Source: Chaetorhynchus papuensis (Eukaryota > Chordata > Aves > Passeriformes > Rhipiduridae). Taken from it: a DNA stretch of 64,000 nucleotides. Position 1 is the stretch's first letter, and every line of letters begins with the position of its first letter. The position numbers were made by a program, and so were the translations under genes. Shown in pieces: positions 38,971-51,148 of this stretch. The stretch lies in contig VWYX01000366.1 in the NCBI GenBank assembly GCA_013396525.1, positions 408,781 to 472,780 of the forward strand, written 5' to 3'. Under the pieces are notes generated by a model that saw only the letters and a list, made by a program, of their open reading frames with translations, searched no databases and was not told the DNA's origin.

Positions 38971-41187
38971 CAGGATTATGACACATTCTAGGATTAAGGG
39001 GAAGGCTTTAGCCAAGAATATGTACTTTGCTCCATGAAAAAGATCTTTGAAATCTTTCCTGCTTTTGAGAGACAGTGTCCCTTGAGTAAAAGCAGTATTA
39101 CTCATTTCACTGTTGATACGTGAATATCATTCAATTATATTGGTGGTTCTTGTGACATGAATATAGATTTTCAGATCTAGCTGTTCATTTTAGTGGGGTA
39201 CCTTTTCTGATGGAAACCTTTTGTGTCTTTGCCTGTAGCTGCCATTGACCTCCCCATAATTGTCATTGTTGTTTCAAGATTTAAAAGGGAAGCAAAAAGG
39301 TGATGGTCTCTGAAAGCTTGTGCTGTAAAAAAAGTATATCATATTTCATTTAATATTCTCATTTGTAGAGCAGTCTTTGAACATTCACATGCTGTTATTC
39401 TTTCATCATCCAACAAAATAAACTGGGAAAATTGTTCTATTATAAACACAACCTTAAAATTCTTATTTAAAAAAAAGCACCCCAAAAAAACACCAATGAA
39501 AAAAATCTCAGTGATCCTTCAAAGAACGAGCAAGCTGGAATCCTATGGAATGATATCTAGTAAGACAGGCTGTGGTATGCACACTGAAAAATGATATCTA
39601 GTGTTACTACAAGTTAATGTACATCCTGTAATTCACTGTAATGTATTTCCAAAGCTGTGAAACCTGTGCTGGTGATCTCTAGGAAACAGATTTGTCTGTT
39701 AGCCAGCTAATTACCAGATAAATGCCCAGAGCAAGTACCTGCCATCTCCTTCATAAAACTGGCCTATGCACAGGGAGATGAATAGTGACAGAACCCCATC
39801 CTGCATTTGTGCACATTGTGCTGCTATGTTCATTCTTCATTTCAAGTCATTACTTGTGTGACTGTGATTTTTGAATCACAAACTTTTTCTGTTTAGAAGA
39901 TCTCTCAGTTCTTTTGTGGCTACAGGTGCTGGCTGGAATGCTGGCTGTCATGTCCTTTGATTCCGTCATAGGGATTGACAACCCCCACACCTTGTTACAA
40001 AAAAAAATAAAGCTCAGAATCCAGGCATCACACTATTTTTTAAAGATATCATGTCTGAATGACATTGAATGACAGGTTATTTTGACAGTGCATTGTTTTT
40101 GTAGTGGAAGGATACTGAGTCACTAAGTTTAATAGCAGCACAAAATACAAATATGTAAAAAAAGAGTCAAGCCCTGGCTGGAAGTATTTATAGGTAAATA
40201 TAAAGAAACAGGCTAAAACAAGTGAGTATAATGAAAAACAGCACAAGACTATGTTTTAAACATTTTGGAGGTGGTTTTTGGCTTGTGTTTTCTCAGTTGG
40301 TTGTATCTCTTGTTTTTGTTTCTTTTGTTAGTTGAGCTTTTTGGTTGTTTCCTTCCTCCTCAAAGTGTAGATCACAAAGGAAGTCATTTAATAAGCCCCA
40401 GTTGCTCAGCCTTCTGTCTAGCATCTAAGTGCTTTATGAATTTTGAGGGCTGGTTGAGGGAATAATCTGAAAGACTGGGGGAGGAAAAAGAAGTAGGTAG
40501 GCAAGGGCCTACCCCTAGGTAAGAACATGGAAGAGAGCAGAGATGACTGCCAAGAAAAACAGCAGTGCAGCCATACAGTAATGCTGGGACTTTACAGAGA
40601 GAAAATTGATTCATTTTATACTCCTAAATAGGAATATTAAAATTTGAATTTAATGTTAGTGTAGGAGGAGGATGTTTCAGATGTGTGTCTGTATGACATG
40701 ACATTACAAATTTGTGTCCCTAGTGGCATCTCTGTGTTTGCTTATTTGGGAGGCTGCATGGTCAGATGATGCAAGAGAGAAATGAGGAGAAGTAGAAGGA
40801 AAAGAGAATGGACAGGAGGGATTATTGTAGTAGTAATCGAGGTAAAAGTTGAGTAGTGAGCAAGGTGTTTTTTTCTGTGTTGATCAAAGGAATCAGGTCA
40901 CACAGGTGTTATTGGAAAAACCACAGGGTTTGCTGACTTGCTGTGCAGGTCAGGAAGGCCCTGGGTAAAGATGGTCTCCATAAAGGCTGACAGCTGGAAG
41001 GAACTGTCAGATTTAATGCAGATTGAGCCTAAGGTCAATCAATCCCTATAGCCTCCCATTATTACCTGTATAGTTGTATTTGACCATGGTTCAGCTTCTA
41101 GGACTATTGCTGACCTGCTTTGACTGCGTCATTTGTAGTGATCTTGGTGTAAATTAGGAACTGGGAGCTGTAATGAGTTCAGATTTG

Positions 41188-41502
41188 TGTCATGGAGATG
41201 GTCAGGGGCCGGAGCACCTGGCCTGTGAGGAGAGGCTGAGGCACCAGGCTTGCTCAAGGCTGGAGGAGGGATGGCTTCAGGAGACACCAGCAGAGGCCTC
41301 CCAGTGCCAGTGCAGAGGTTCCTGAGAAGATAAAGCCAAGTGCTTCCCGGTGGCACATGTGGGAGGATGAGAGACTGGGCCTAAGTTGAAATGAGAGGTT
41401 CAGACTGGATATGAAGAGAAGCATTTTCCTCATGAATGGGCTCCAGCAGGGGAACAAAGGCCCAGAGAGGTTGTGGCCTCCATCACTGGGTGTTTTCAAA
41501 GC
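41188..41502 (+). mobile_element. Degraded CR1 LINE fragment, plus orientation
   Basis: Segments such as 'gtcaggggccggagcacctg', 'ctgtgaggagaggctgaggc', 'gttcagactggatatgaaga' and 'cagagaggttgtggcctcca' follow the order of the CR1 ORF2 tail and 3' UTR. Several pieces in between are missing and the CR1 3' terminus is absent. It is older and more damaged than the other copies. Confidence 0.82.
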
Positions 41503-44500
41503 CCAAAAAGAAGAAATAATATGAAATTCCTTTGCAAAAGGACCTGGCTGCTTTATTTTTTTTCTCAAGGTTTCTTATTTTTTAAAATGGGTAGGTAAAC
41601 TCTGTGTGTATTTGGAATCAACAAATTCCTAGGAAAGGTGTACAGCTGATAACATCTGACACAAGCATGTTTGTAGACAGCATTTTCTCTTGACAGCATC
41701 GTACTGGACATTCATTGGAATTCATGGTGGCAGGGATGCTTCTTATAGGAATTATCACGTTAATTCCATTAGGAGAAAAATATTTTCTGTGCCATTTATT
41801 TTGTAATTTAAGATCAGCATTCCACATTTGCAGAAGGCTGGTAGAATTTTTAAAGTAATAAATTAAAGGAGTTCTCTTAATACCTACAGAACTAAATGTG
41901 TCTTCTGGAGCTATTCAATAAAATTCAATTTACATATTTTTTGGATGTGTAATCTATGTGACCTTCAGTAACTGTTTGTTTTTTTAAATCTGAAAAATGC
42001 CTTTAAAGTGTAATAGCCCAGAGTTTCAAATAGTGCAGCAGGATATGTAATGCATATTTTAACATGTTTTCTTTAAATTTGTCACACAGACTTGTTGTGC
42101 ATGATTATGTAAAAGTCCGTGTTTTTAAAGCCAGTAGTACAAGTGCATGATGTACTTGGTTGGGCTAAAAAATTCAGAAGTCTAATTTATCTTGAGATAT
42201 GCTCAGTCAAGTAGTTTTTCACAGCAGTTAGCTAACACTTCAAGCTCTAACAGTGCCCCTGAGCCATAAAAGAAATTTGCATGTAAGAAATGTTTTGAAT
42301 CTATTAAAACCTCAGCTCAGAGCTAAAGAGTTTCTCTTATGTCTTTGTTGACTAACATGAAGTGAGATCTTACAAAAAGCTAGGCTGTGATCGACAGATG
42401 CCAAATCTTAGGTTTTGATGTGATTATGTATTTCTTTCATGCACAGTGGTTTAATCTGGGACTGAAATTTCAGAAAGACAGCAATCAATGGGTCTATGCA
42501 AGAGTACACAAAATATATTACTCCTGGCAGTCGTCAAGGCAGAATTATTCAAAAAATAATCTGAAATGCATTTGATCATACACTAGAAGTTTTAATAATT
42601 TATATTATACCTTATTAGCAAAGTCTTGTGTTTACTTTGTGACTGCCAAAACAAGATGAAAGGCTGCCTCCATGGAAATACAAGATGCTTAGCTCAAAGT
42701 GTCTGTCTTTGCATTTCGGTTTGGTAATTTCCCTTCCTCCCCTCATTTTGATTAATAGTATATAGTTTCAAATCTTAGAGTACCTTTTCCTCCACTGTGG
42801 TCCTATTTAGTGAGAGCAATGCTTAGCAAGTCTACCAAATAGTTTGTGGCCTATCGAGACTGAAACTAGTATAAACACATATTTTTGAAACTTCTTTACC
42901 TTAGGGCTTCCTCCAAGCAATTTTGTTAAAAGAGGCTTTGAATTTAGTTCTAAATTCCACTGAAATGAATCATTATGGTAATCCTTCTAACTCCTGCAGC
43001 TCCAAAAGTGTGATTTCTGAGCTGAGCTTAAGGAACTGTTGCACTCTGACTAGTGATTACTAGTGATCACTACTCTGAGTAGTATGTGGTAAATATCACA
43101 GCTATATCGGTTTAGAATATTACAGAAATGACTAAAAGATTTCCGTGGAAAACTAATGCACTGTGAATATCCAGAGACAGAGACAGAAATAAGGGCTGTT
43201 CAGAACTAATGCTTCTATTGAGAGCATGGAGAGTGTACCAGTGTAAATGCTAGTTCAAAAAATGAGATCTTTACCTCCACCAAGGATTTTTACACAAAAG
43301 GTGCCTAAAATTATATATACAGTGTTTTTCACTGATACAGCTGTTTATGTGATACTTGTGTGCTTGGAAGAACTGCTTCTATTCTTGCCAGGCCCTTCAC
43401 TATTGTCCAGACTGTGACAGCCACTCAGCCCTTACTGAGGAGGGAGAAGGTGCAGTGACATGGTCCCCTTAGCAGAGCTCCTCTTCCCACTGGGGAATTT
43501 GTGCCATGTCTCACAGAGCTGCACCACAGACTCTGAGGAAGAGGCACCCACCTGCAGGTGTCTCTGAGTGATTATCCTGGGTTTAAAAGCTCTGTATGAA
43601 TCTCAGGATGGAGACAAAAAGACTGTCATTTTCTACGGGAGCCTTTCAGTTGCAGGGAGCCAGATGTACCTTTTTTTTTTTTACAAATGCATATTCTGTG
43701 ATGATAATGAGGGAAATTTTCATGGAAGCCTGTGGTATTACTCATGTGTCAGGCAGAATTTTGGGCCAAACTAGAGAACAGTGCTTAGAAAACATGGATC
43801 AGATGAACATAGTCTTTACTTTGCTTGAAAGGAAATATTTGGCAGGATCACCTGAAGAGATGTACATGATCCAGCAGAAACACAGCAGTGTTTTAAGTGG
43901 TAAACTGTGATGTACATCTTTAAGGAGAGGGTCACTTCAGTTTGCAAATTGAGATATTTTTGTGTTTCTACAGGAGAAAACAAAAAATGGGTTTAGTGTA
44001 TCAGTATGATCATGTCATTTCTTGGAAATATGTTGAAGTAAGGAAAAAATGGATTTCACAGCGGTACTTAGGCTGACTTAGATGAAATGCTACTGGGACA
44101 ACTCACCAGCAGCATCCACCACCACTAGAACTTTGTAAACCTTGCTAAAATCTCTTGTGCCATTCTGTCCTACTAGCAGTATGCAGCACTACCTAATGCA
44201 TATGCAGTGCTTGTTGCAACAGAGGTGTAAGAAAACAGTATGGTAACAAAAACCAGCAGTATAGGCTATGCATGATCAAAATTATACCAGCGAGATGAGA
44301 CTCTCTGGTTTTATGTTGGAAAACAGAAAAACTGTATAACATAAACGAAATGCCAGTGAAGTCACTACTGTAAACTATGGCACAGAAACATGATTGAATA
44401 CATGAAACACTGATGTGCTTAACTGTTAGGGAAGGGGAAAATTAAAAAAAAAGTCTCTCAAACATTTTGCAACTTGTAACTTGTGCTTGGGGCGTTTTGC

Positions 44501-46695
44501 TGGCTGTCCCTAGTCTTGCTGAGACATGTAGATAGGAACTGGAGCTGAGCATGAAGAGGAGCACTGAGGAGAAAGTTACAATGTCATTTGTGAGGTACTG
44601 GCCCTTCTTATCTGTTTGCCAAGGGATAGCATCTAGTCTTGTACAACTAAATAACCATGACTTTTATCATGCAGTGTAGAAATATTTAATTAGGAGTCAA
44701 TAGGCTGATTTTAGTCAGCCAAATTTTAAGTCATGAATCAGTGAAAAATAAATATCAGAAGAAATAAGACTTTAGTTGTATTGATATTTTTATAGCCTTA
44801 TCCATTCCTTTAAATCACTTTAGCCTTAGTGTTAATGTACCAACAATACATGTAAAAACAGGTCATTACCATAAATTACCTAACATTAGTAGAGATTTGT
44901 GAGACCTGCAATGAAAAGGAAAGCTTTATTAATGTGTAAAAAGAATAAATTGCAAAAGAATTTTGATTCATTTGTAAAAAAATCCTTAATACTGTACATT
45001 TTCAAGTTTAATCTGCAGGCAAAGGTTAATCAGCTTTGATTTGGAAGGACAAAGTAGCTGTGGCCAAATATTAAAATTTCAGATGCCTTAGAAACTGATT
45101 GTAATTAATAACTTTACAATAGTTTTTGATTAAGTTAACATGTTCTGCACAATATAGACTGAAGTTCTGGAGTGGTGCTGCTACTGTGCCTCACACTGTG
45201 GAGAGCTACATCACAGTGTGCTTGTCTGTTTCCTTTCCTCTATTTACCCAGTTGATGGTCTTCTAAGTGCAATATGTGTGGGAAGTCATCCTCATTTCAA
45301 AGTTCACTTGGTCAGTAACCCTTTGCCTATGTGAATTGGGGTGTAAGTCAGCAATAACTTACATGTTAGAATAGCACTTACTCCAGGCTGTCATTTGCCC
45401 CTTTGATGCTTACTTACCTAACCAGTAGTAATCATTATTTTCCTTCTTCAATTACTATGATGGAGCTGATTGCTGAAATGGAAAACAGGAGGCAGTTACA
45501 GAAGGTTTGAATTGTGCTGTCACACTTTCATGGGCAGGCACCTTTCTTGGAGCTTTGATATTTCTTTGAGTTTGCCCAGAAATATGTTTGGTAAAAGACC
45601 GAGCGGGCATCTGGTCTGTATTTTCATGTGGCCCTGTTTCAGCTTCTTGGAAAAACAAGATTATCCAGATAGGTACTTTCTGGGTCCTTGATTTGTTTTA
45701 TACAGAATGTGAAAGGGAAAAAAATAAAATGGTTTAATCAAAAACCCTTTTTTAACTGGAAAATTTCAAACCAATTAAAAATACAGCTGATCTCAGTTGG
45801 GTTCCCAAGAGATTATTGAAATAGAAGGAGGAAAACAGAAATGATCAACAGAAATATTGAATCTTATGATGCAGCATCACTACACCTTTGTTTAATTACG
45901 CCTTTACCACTTATATCTCTTGCAAATGTCATCAGATTACAGTCACACTGGATGTTTTTCCTTTTGAGTACCTACAATGCTGAACTGAACAAGGGTATGA
46001 GAGAAAAGAGCCTTTTATTCTTCTCACTTGGATTTTCTGCTGAAATAGTGATGCAACATCTGTAACTTGTGCTGCAGTTAAAAGACCTCATATTCTTGGG
46101 GATCTTGGTGCTTGCAGTCAGGTTGGGAACGGTAATGGCAGGCACAGCAGGGAACTGGGATTCAATATGCTCAATGAGAAGGTGAGTGTTTTAGCACAGC
46201 TGCCTCCTGAGGGTCAGGGGAAAGGAAAAGCCCTATGGGAGGATTTTTCAAGCACCACTGAGCTGGCACACCAGGAGTCGATGATTGACTTTAGAAGATC
46301 CCTGCTGTGCAAAGGATTAAGTGTTGTGGTCCCCTCTATCACTGGTTAGACATTTCTTTTGGAGAAGCCAAAAAATTGGAAAGTAGGGAGATAGCAGCAA
46401 AACAAATTAAAAAATAACCACCAAACAGCTGTCTCTGCTGACAGTGAGGTCTGGAGATTTGCTTCTGTTGCTAACAGCTGCACTTATTTGGCATTTAATT
46501 TCATTAGAAATACTGATTTTGTATGGCATTTATAAGATTCCTGTATGAAAAACTGATGATGATGCGCTGCAGGTTGAATTGTTGGCCTTGAAAAGGACAT
46601 AAATGTGAACTTCAGCATAAAGAGGAGAGTGTGTTTGGTATGTAAAATCAGAAACACTTAACAGTTTCAATCTTAATATGTGCATTTCTTCACAG

Positions 46696-46902
46696 GAGTT
46701 CAGACGTGCACCACAGAATGGCAGGAACTGGAAAGCACAGCCTTCTGCTGAGATCCCAGTGAAAACACAGCTCAGCTCGTGGATGGCTTTGCAGCTCCCA
46801 TGGCAACAAGAGGGAGGTGGACTGAAGATTCTGTCTGTCAGCCTGGCTCTACTGGCAGTTCTTGTTATGTTTTATTACGGAGGAATGAAAACAGAACTGT
46901 GA
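46696..46902 (+). CDS. CDKAL1: CDKAL1 last coding exon with ER tail anchor
   Basis: The acceptor TTTCTTCACAG ends at 46695. Coding starts with GAG TTC (EF), continuing in phase 0 after the GLTE of the previous exon, and ends with TGA at 46900-46902, giving 68 residues. The first 42 residues are polar with W and P residues and look unstructured. Residues 43-61 (LKILSVSLALLAVLVMFYY) form a single hydrophobic helix, followed by GGMKTEL. This matches known CDKAL1 architecture, a tail-anchored ER protein whose catalytic part faces the cytosol. The linker is poorly conserved in the family, so the exon is assigned from splice phase, position, membrane anchor, stop and the poly(A) signal just downstream. 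The final tetrapeptide KTEL is unusual (see findings). Confidence 0.92.
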   Translation, partial: EFRRAPQNGRNWKAQPSAEIPVKTQLSSWMALQLPWQQEGGGLKILSVSLALLAVLVMFYYGGMKTEL

Positions 46903-47100
46903 ACTGAATGGGGCTTTTATAAAAACAATGAAACTGCTGTTTAAAATCTTCAAAGGAAACACTTTTACCAACAAATCTTTTTTTTCTTTTTTAGAAAAAA
47001 AAAAAAGCTAATATAAATTGGGCAATAATTTGTACTCACTCTGTGCTTTTCCTGTCATTCAAAGGAGAGAACATTAATAAACTGTAGGGAGGCCTATCTT
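46903..47100 (+). other. CDKAL1: CDKAL1 3' UTR (proximal poly(A) form)
   Basis: It runs from the TGA to about 20 bases beyond AATAAA. It contains adjacent U-rich (46978-46992) and A12 (46995-47006) tracts that could pair. The exact cleavage position is an estimate. Confidence 0.75.
47076..47081 (+). terminator. CDKAL1: Canonical poly(A) signal AATAAA
   Basis: AATAAA lies about 175 bases after the CDKAL1 stop. A GU-rich stretch (TTGGTTGGTAG, then GTTTGTTGC at about 47117-47140) follows at the right distance for the downstream element. Confidence 0.8.
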
Positions 47101-47368
47101 GCCAAAACCTGAGATCCTTGGTTGGTAGAACAGTTTGTTGCATCTTTCCTTTTCTTTTTTTCCTAAAATGATGCAATGTTTGCATTACATACTCCTTTCA
47201 TAATTGCTGTATCAGGTAAAATTGCATTAAGTTTGTAAGGAATCTTTTCATTGAGTGATATTGGTCATCTTTTATGGGTAGGATATTTAAAGTTTTCCTA
47301 AAGATTTTGCTTGATGCAGTGTGATGGTTTGGTATCTGTCTTTACATTAGAATGAACACTGCAAGGCC

Positions 47369-47374
47369 ATTAAA
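47369..47374 (+). terminator. CDKAL1: Possible distal poly(A) signal ATTAAA
   Basis: ATTAAA is followed directly by GTTTGTATTTTGTTGC, a strong U/GU-rich downstream element. It would extend the CDKAL1 3' UTR by about 290 bases. Use is unproven. Confidence 0.4.
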
Positions 47375-47992
47375 GTTTGTATTTTGTTGCTATTTATTTT
47401 GCTGTCATGTCTGAAAGAATTTTTGCCTGCCATCTGCCTCTCTCAACCTCACAATTAGTTATTAGGCTTTGTTAATACAACGTGAATTATTTTTTACAAA
47501 GGAATAGTTTTAAAGGTGTTGGGATTTTGTAATTGAATGGAAGATGTAGTTCTGGTGATAGAGTTCTGTTAAAAGATGGATTTAATACAGTCTGTAGATT
47601 TAATACAATGCTTAGAGTACTACATGTGAATCTCTAGAAGCTGCGTGTTGGCTCAATAAGACAATTATTACTCTGTTAGTGGGAAAGTTGCATTTCACAC
47701 AATGAAAATTTCTAATTACGTTCTTCAAACCATTTTTGTCATTACAGGATCTCCAAACATCCTGAGAGTTAGTCATCCCTGCTGGTTAGTCAGGGACTGG
47801 ACTGTGTGCCCAGTTCTTCCAGCACCTGATCACATAATATTGGTGGTTTGTTCATGCCTTGTCACCTTCCTGAATCTTCATCCAGACTTCCACTTGCAAA
47901 GACTGCTTAAAGTCATAAGAGCAAGAGCTGTAGAGGGTTTTTTTAATGTTTGTGTCATACCCAGATGGAGCTGAGCTGTCTGACTTGGCTGT

Positions 47993-48325
47993 TGTGGTTT
48001 AACCCCAGTAGGCAGCTAAGCCAGAGCCACTTGCTCACTCCCCTGCAGTGGGGCAGGGGCAAGAATCAGAAGAGTAGAAGTGATAACACTTATGGGTTGA
48101 GGTAAAGACACTTAAACAGGTGAAGCAAAAGCTGCACATGCAAGCGAAGCAAACCAAGGAAATCATTCATTCAATTCTTTGACAGGCAGGTGTTCAGCCG
48201 TTCCCGGAAATGCAGAAGAGGCCCTGGCTCAGTGCAAGCCCTGCTCAACAACAGCAAATCCAAAACACAGCCCCATACCAGTTGCAGTGAATAAAATTAA
48301 CTGCATCACAGCCAAAACCAGAACA
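47993..48325 (-). mobile_element. Solo endogenous-retrovirus LTR, internally deleted
   Basis: It starts TGTGGTTTAACCCCAGTAGG and ends 'cagccaaaaccagaaca', giving TG...CA ends. I recognise it as a common LTR of neoavian genomes, whose sense strand begins with the complement of the right end. It is therefore placed on the minus strand. Full copies are, as I recall, clearly longer than these 333 bp. The middle appears to be missing at about 48210, where 'ttcccggaaatgcaga' meets 'agaggccctggctc'. The lost part would include the promoter. No internal retroviral genes or second LTR are next to it. The flanks (GGCTGT left, TTGTCT right) do not give a clean target-site duplication. Confidence 0.78.
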
Positions 48326-51131
48326 TTGTCTCTACAGTGCAGAAGAATAATCCCCTAGTAAGAGTGCTTTGTACTTTATAAACTGGGGATTCATAATAGT
48401 TACAGACAATTAATCAGGAAATTCCACCACGATGCTTTCAGCACAGCCTATAAATCATAACAACAGATGTAACTGTCTTCAGGAAATCAGGTGTGTGATG
48501 ACTTGAATATTGTATTTCTTATTGCAACTACTGAAGGTCTTGAAGGTCGTGAGCCAAGACTCAAAATTCACGAGTTTTAAAGAAGAAAAAAAAACAGACC
48601 AACAATCGTGCCCTTGATTTGCTTCTCTTTGTTGGGGTGCTTTTTTTCTCAAGCTTTTCTGTACAGCAAGGAATATATAACAATCAGTTTTAACAAATCA
48701 GGGGGGTTTTTTTAACAAATCTGAGAAATTCTCAAAAAACCCTTACCAACTTGACTGTGGGAGTTGAAATTTTCAGGAAAATACCACAGTTTGCAAGAGT
48801 CTCAGGAAAATTGTGGATTGGCAAAATCATCATATCCGAGCCAAATTTTCGCATGTGATGGGAATAATCTATGCAGATATGTTCTGTGCCTGCAGCATTA
48901 TCTCTGTCAGCCACTCTGGCTTATCTAATCGTGGCAATTACAGACTCATTGCATCAGCTATTACGGAGATTTACGAAGCTTGTGATTTAGATTCTGTGCA
49001 TTGTTGACTTTAATGGGACCAGCTTATTTTCTTAGAAATAGTGCAATATACTGAAAGAGGCCAAAGAAGACTTTGTAAATGACACTGCCCGCAGTATATC
49101 CGTAAACTGAGCTTTAATCTGATAGGTAGGAAGTGTTGTTTATCACGTATTTTGTTGCCTTCCATTAGACTTTGAGAGGTTGTGTTGTAGAGCAGCATTG
49201 TGTTTGTCATTGTTTTCTGTTTATGTACAACTAAAGCTTCCAAACCCACTGAGCTGAGCAAATCAGTTCTGGTCAAACAGCTCACCTGGACCAAGCCTGG
49301 ACTGCCTGGGGCTACTGGTGCAGCTTGGGAAACCTCAGTGAGTGTGGAGTGAACTGTACAAGTACATCCTCCTCATGGAACAAGTTGACCTGAACACATC
49401 TGATGGTGATTTTTGATCCCATTTGGCTCCCTGAATGCTTCTAACTGCCCTGCCAGGCAGCATTTTTAATTTTTACATCAACTTTATGTTCGAGACCTAC
49501 TTCCACCAAGTATTCCCTCTTTACAAGCCATCAGGGTGGGTGAGAAATCTGCCGCACTCCAGCCTAACGAGGTCATTGCAGCAGCGGTTACCCCACAGTC
49601 AACTGATCCCACTTTTACATGTCCTCAACACACTCATCACTAGAGAATGGGTCTGCTCATAAGCAATCTACATTCAATGCCCTTTTTTCAGAGCAAAAAA
49701 AGAATATCATTTCCATTTGATACCAGCCTCAATTATTTTTCTTAATTTGGCTGTTTTCAGTGAGGAATCTTGCAAACCACAGAACCCTGACTAGCAAAGA
49801 CACCTTAAATCTCTTTTGAACAACGTTAAGTGCACACATTTTATTTTCTACTTGTGCATTGTATGCTAGAGGACTTTGTCGTGTAATATTTTCATTGTAG
49901 CTTTCTAGTAATAGTATACTTGTTTAGAAAAAGAGTATGACAGAAGAAGTGTTCTATGTAAAGCTTGTTCTATAAAGCGAGAGAAAGAAGAAAAAGACCG
50001 TGCTTTTTGAGGAGATTCACCTCTGTTGCATCATTCCTTGCACATCTCTGAACATCTGATAGCTACTGTTAATCTAGTTTCACTCCCCAGTTCAACTTCC
50101 CATATGGAAAGCTGGAGTGATTTTTGAATAACAGCAAGTAATATCTGAAGTGGCAGCAACCGGCAACTCTGACACCGAGCTTGGCTGTGGCCATTACCCA
50201 GAATCCTCCCGCTCTTCCTGAGAAGCAATTACAATTTCACAGGTTGGAATTAAAATTCCCTGCAGTATGCAGGAGAGTAACTGAAACTGTCAAAGTGATT
50301 TCAAGCTGCTAATCTCTCACTGCTCCAAGAGTGAAAATAGAGCCCCTCTTACCCAGGCACAGATCTGACAACTTAAAAACTCCAGCCTTCCACTGCGTTT
50401 AAATACATATGGAGAGTGGCTTGATCTGCTCACAGAGGATATCTGTAAAGATGTTATGTCTATGAACATTTGTGTGTTATTAACAAGTCTATCTTTTTTA
50501 ACTTTAAGACGTGTGTAACTTCAGGGACTAAGACAAATATAAAAGAAGTCTTATGCAAGAGCTCTGACAATTTGAAGTAATGAGTGGGCATGGGACTGTT
50601 TGTGTGAGGCTTATTAAAATCTTTATTTGTGTCTTCATGAACATGTATTTTTTGCTAGAAGAATTGCTTGCAACTTTCCCAGATTTTATTTTCGCAGTTT
50701 TGTATCCCACATTATATTTTGTGTGCACTGTGGTTGATTGTATAGATAGAAACAAAGAGCATTTAGAAATGAAAAAACAGAGGAAAAAATTGAGGGGCTG
50801 TAAAACTAGGGTGCAAAATGGAAAATACTAGGGTGCAAAAGCTTCAAAGCAAGTTTGATCTAGGAGACATGGACCACAGAGTTAGGAATTGGCTGCAAAA
50901 TACCATTTGACTTGTTCACAGGCAGGGTTCACCCACTAGATAATTAAAATCAGAGTCATTGCTGGAAAGTGTTTGTGCAAATATCATTAAATGTCTTTTA
51001 GTTCCATATTTGATTCATGCATGCTCTTAGCATTCAAGTGAATGCATTTTTTCTTTAAATGAAGGTTCTTCAGTAGGAGGAAGGGAGATGAATTATGAAT
51101 AGTCTATTTTCATTTTACAGAAGCACAATAC

Positions 51132-51148
51132 AAAAAAAAAAAAAAAAA
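51132..51148 (+). repeat. A17 homopolymer
   Basis: An uninterrupted run of A with no recognisable source element upstream. Confidence 0.95.

Larger units (their letters stand above)
24252..46695 (+). other. CDKAL1: CDKAL1 penultimate-to-last exon intron, 22.4 kb
   Basis: The donor is GTGAGT at 24252 and the acceptor is TTTCTTCACAG ending at 46695; the intron is phase 0. It holds three CR1 pieces, a perfect 28-bp triplication, a 30-bp duplication, a possible MIR relic and a 10-bp inverted repeat, each listed separately. Between these I see only AT-rich unique sequence with no recognisable gene in either strand. Confidence 0.93.

Noticed and set aside
41448..41460. A CTCF-like core (CCAGCAGGGGAAC)
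   Set aside because: Two core positions mismatch and the site lies within CR1-derived sequence.
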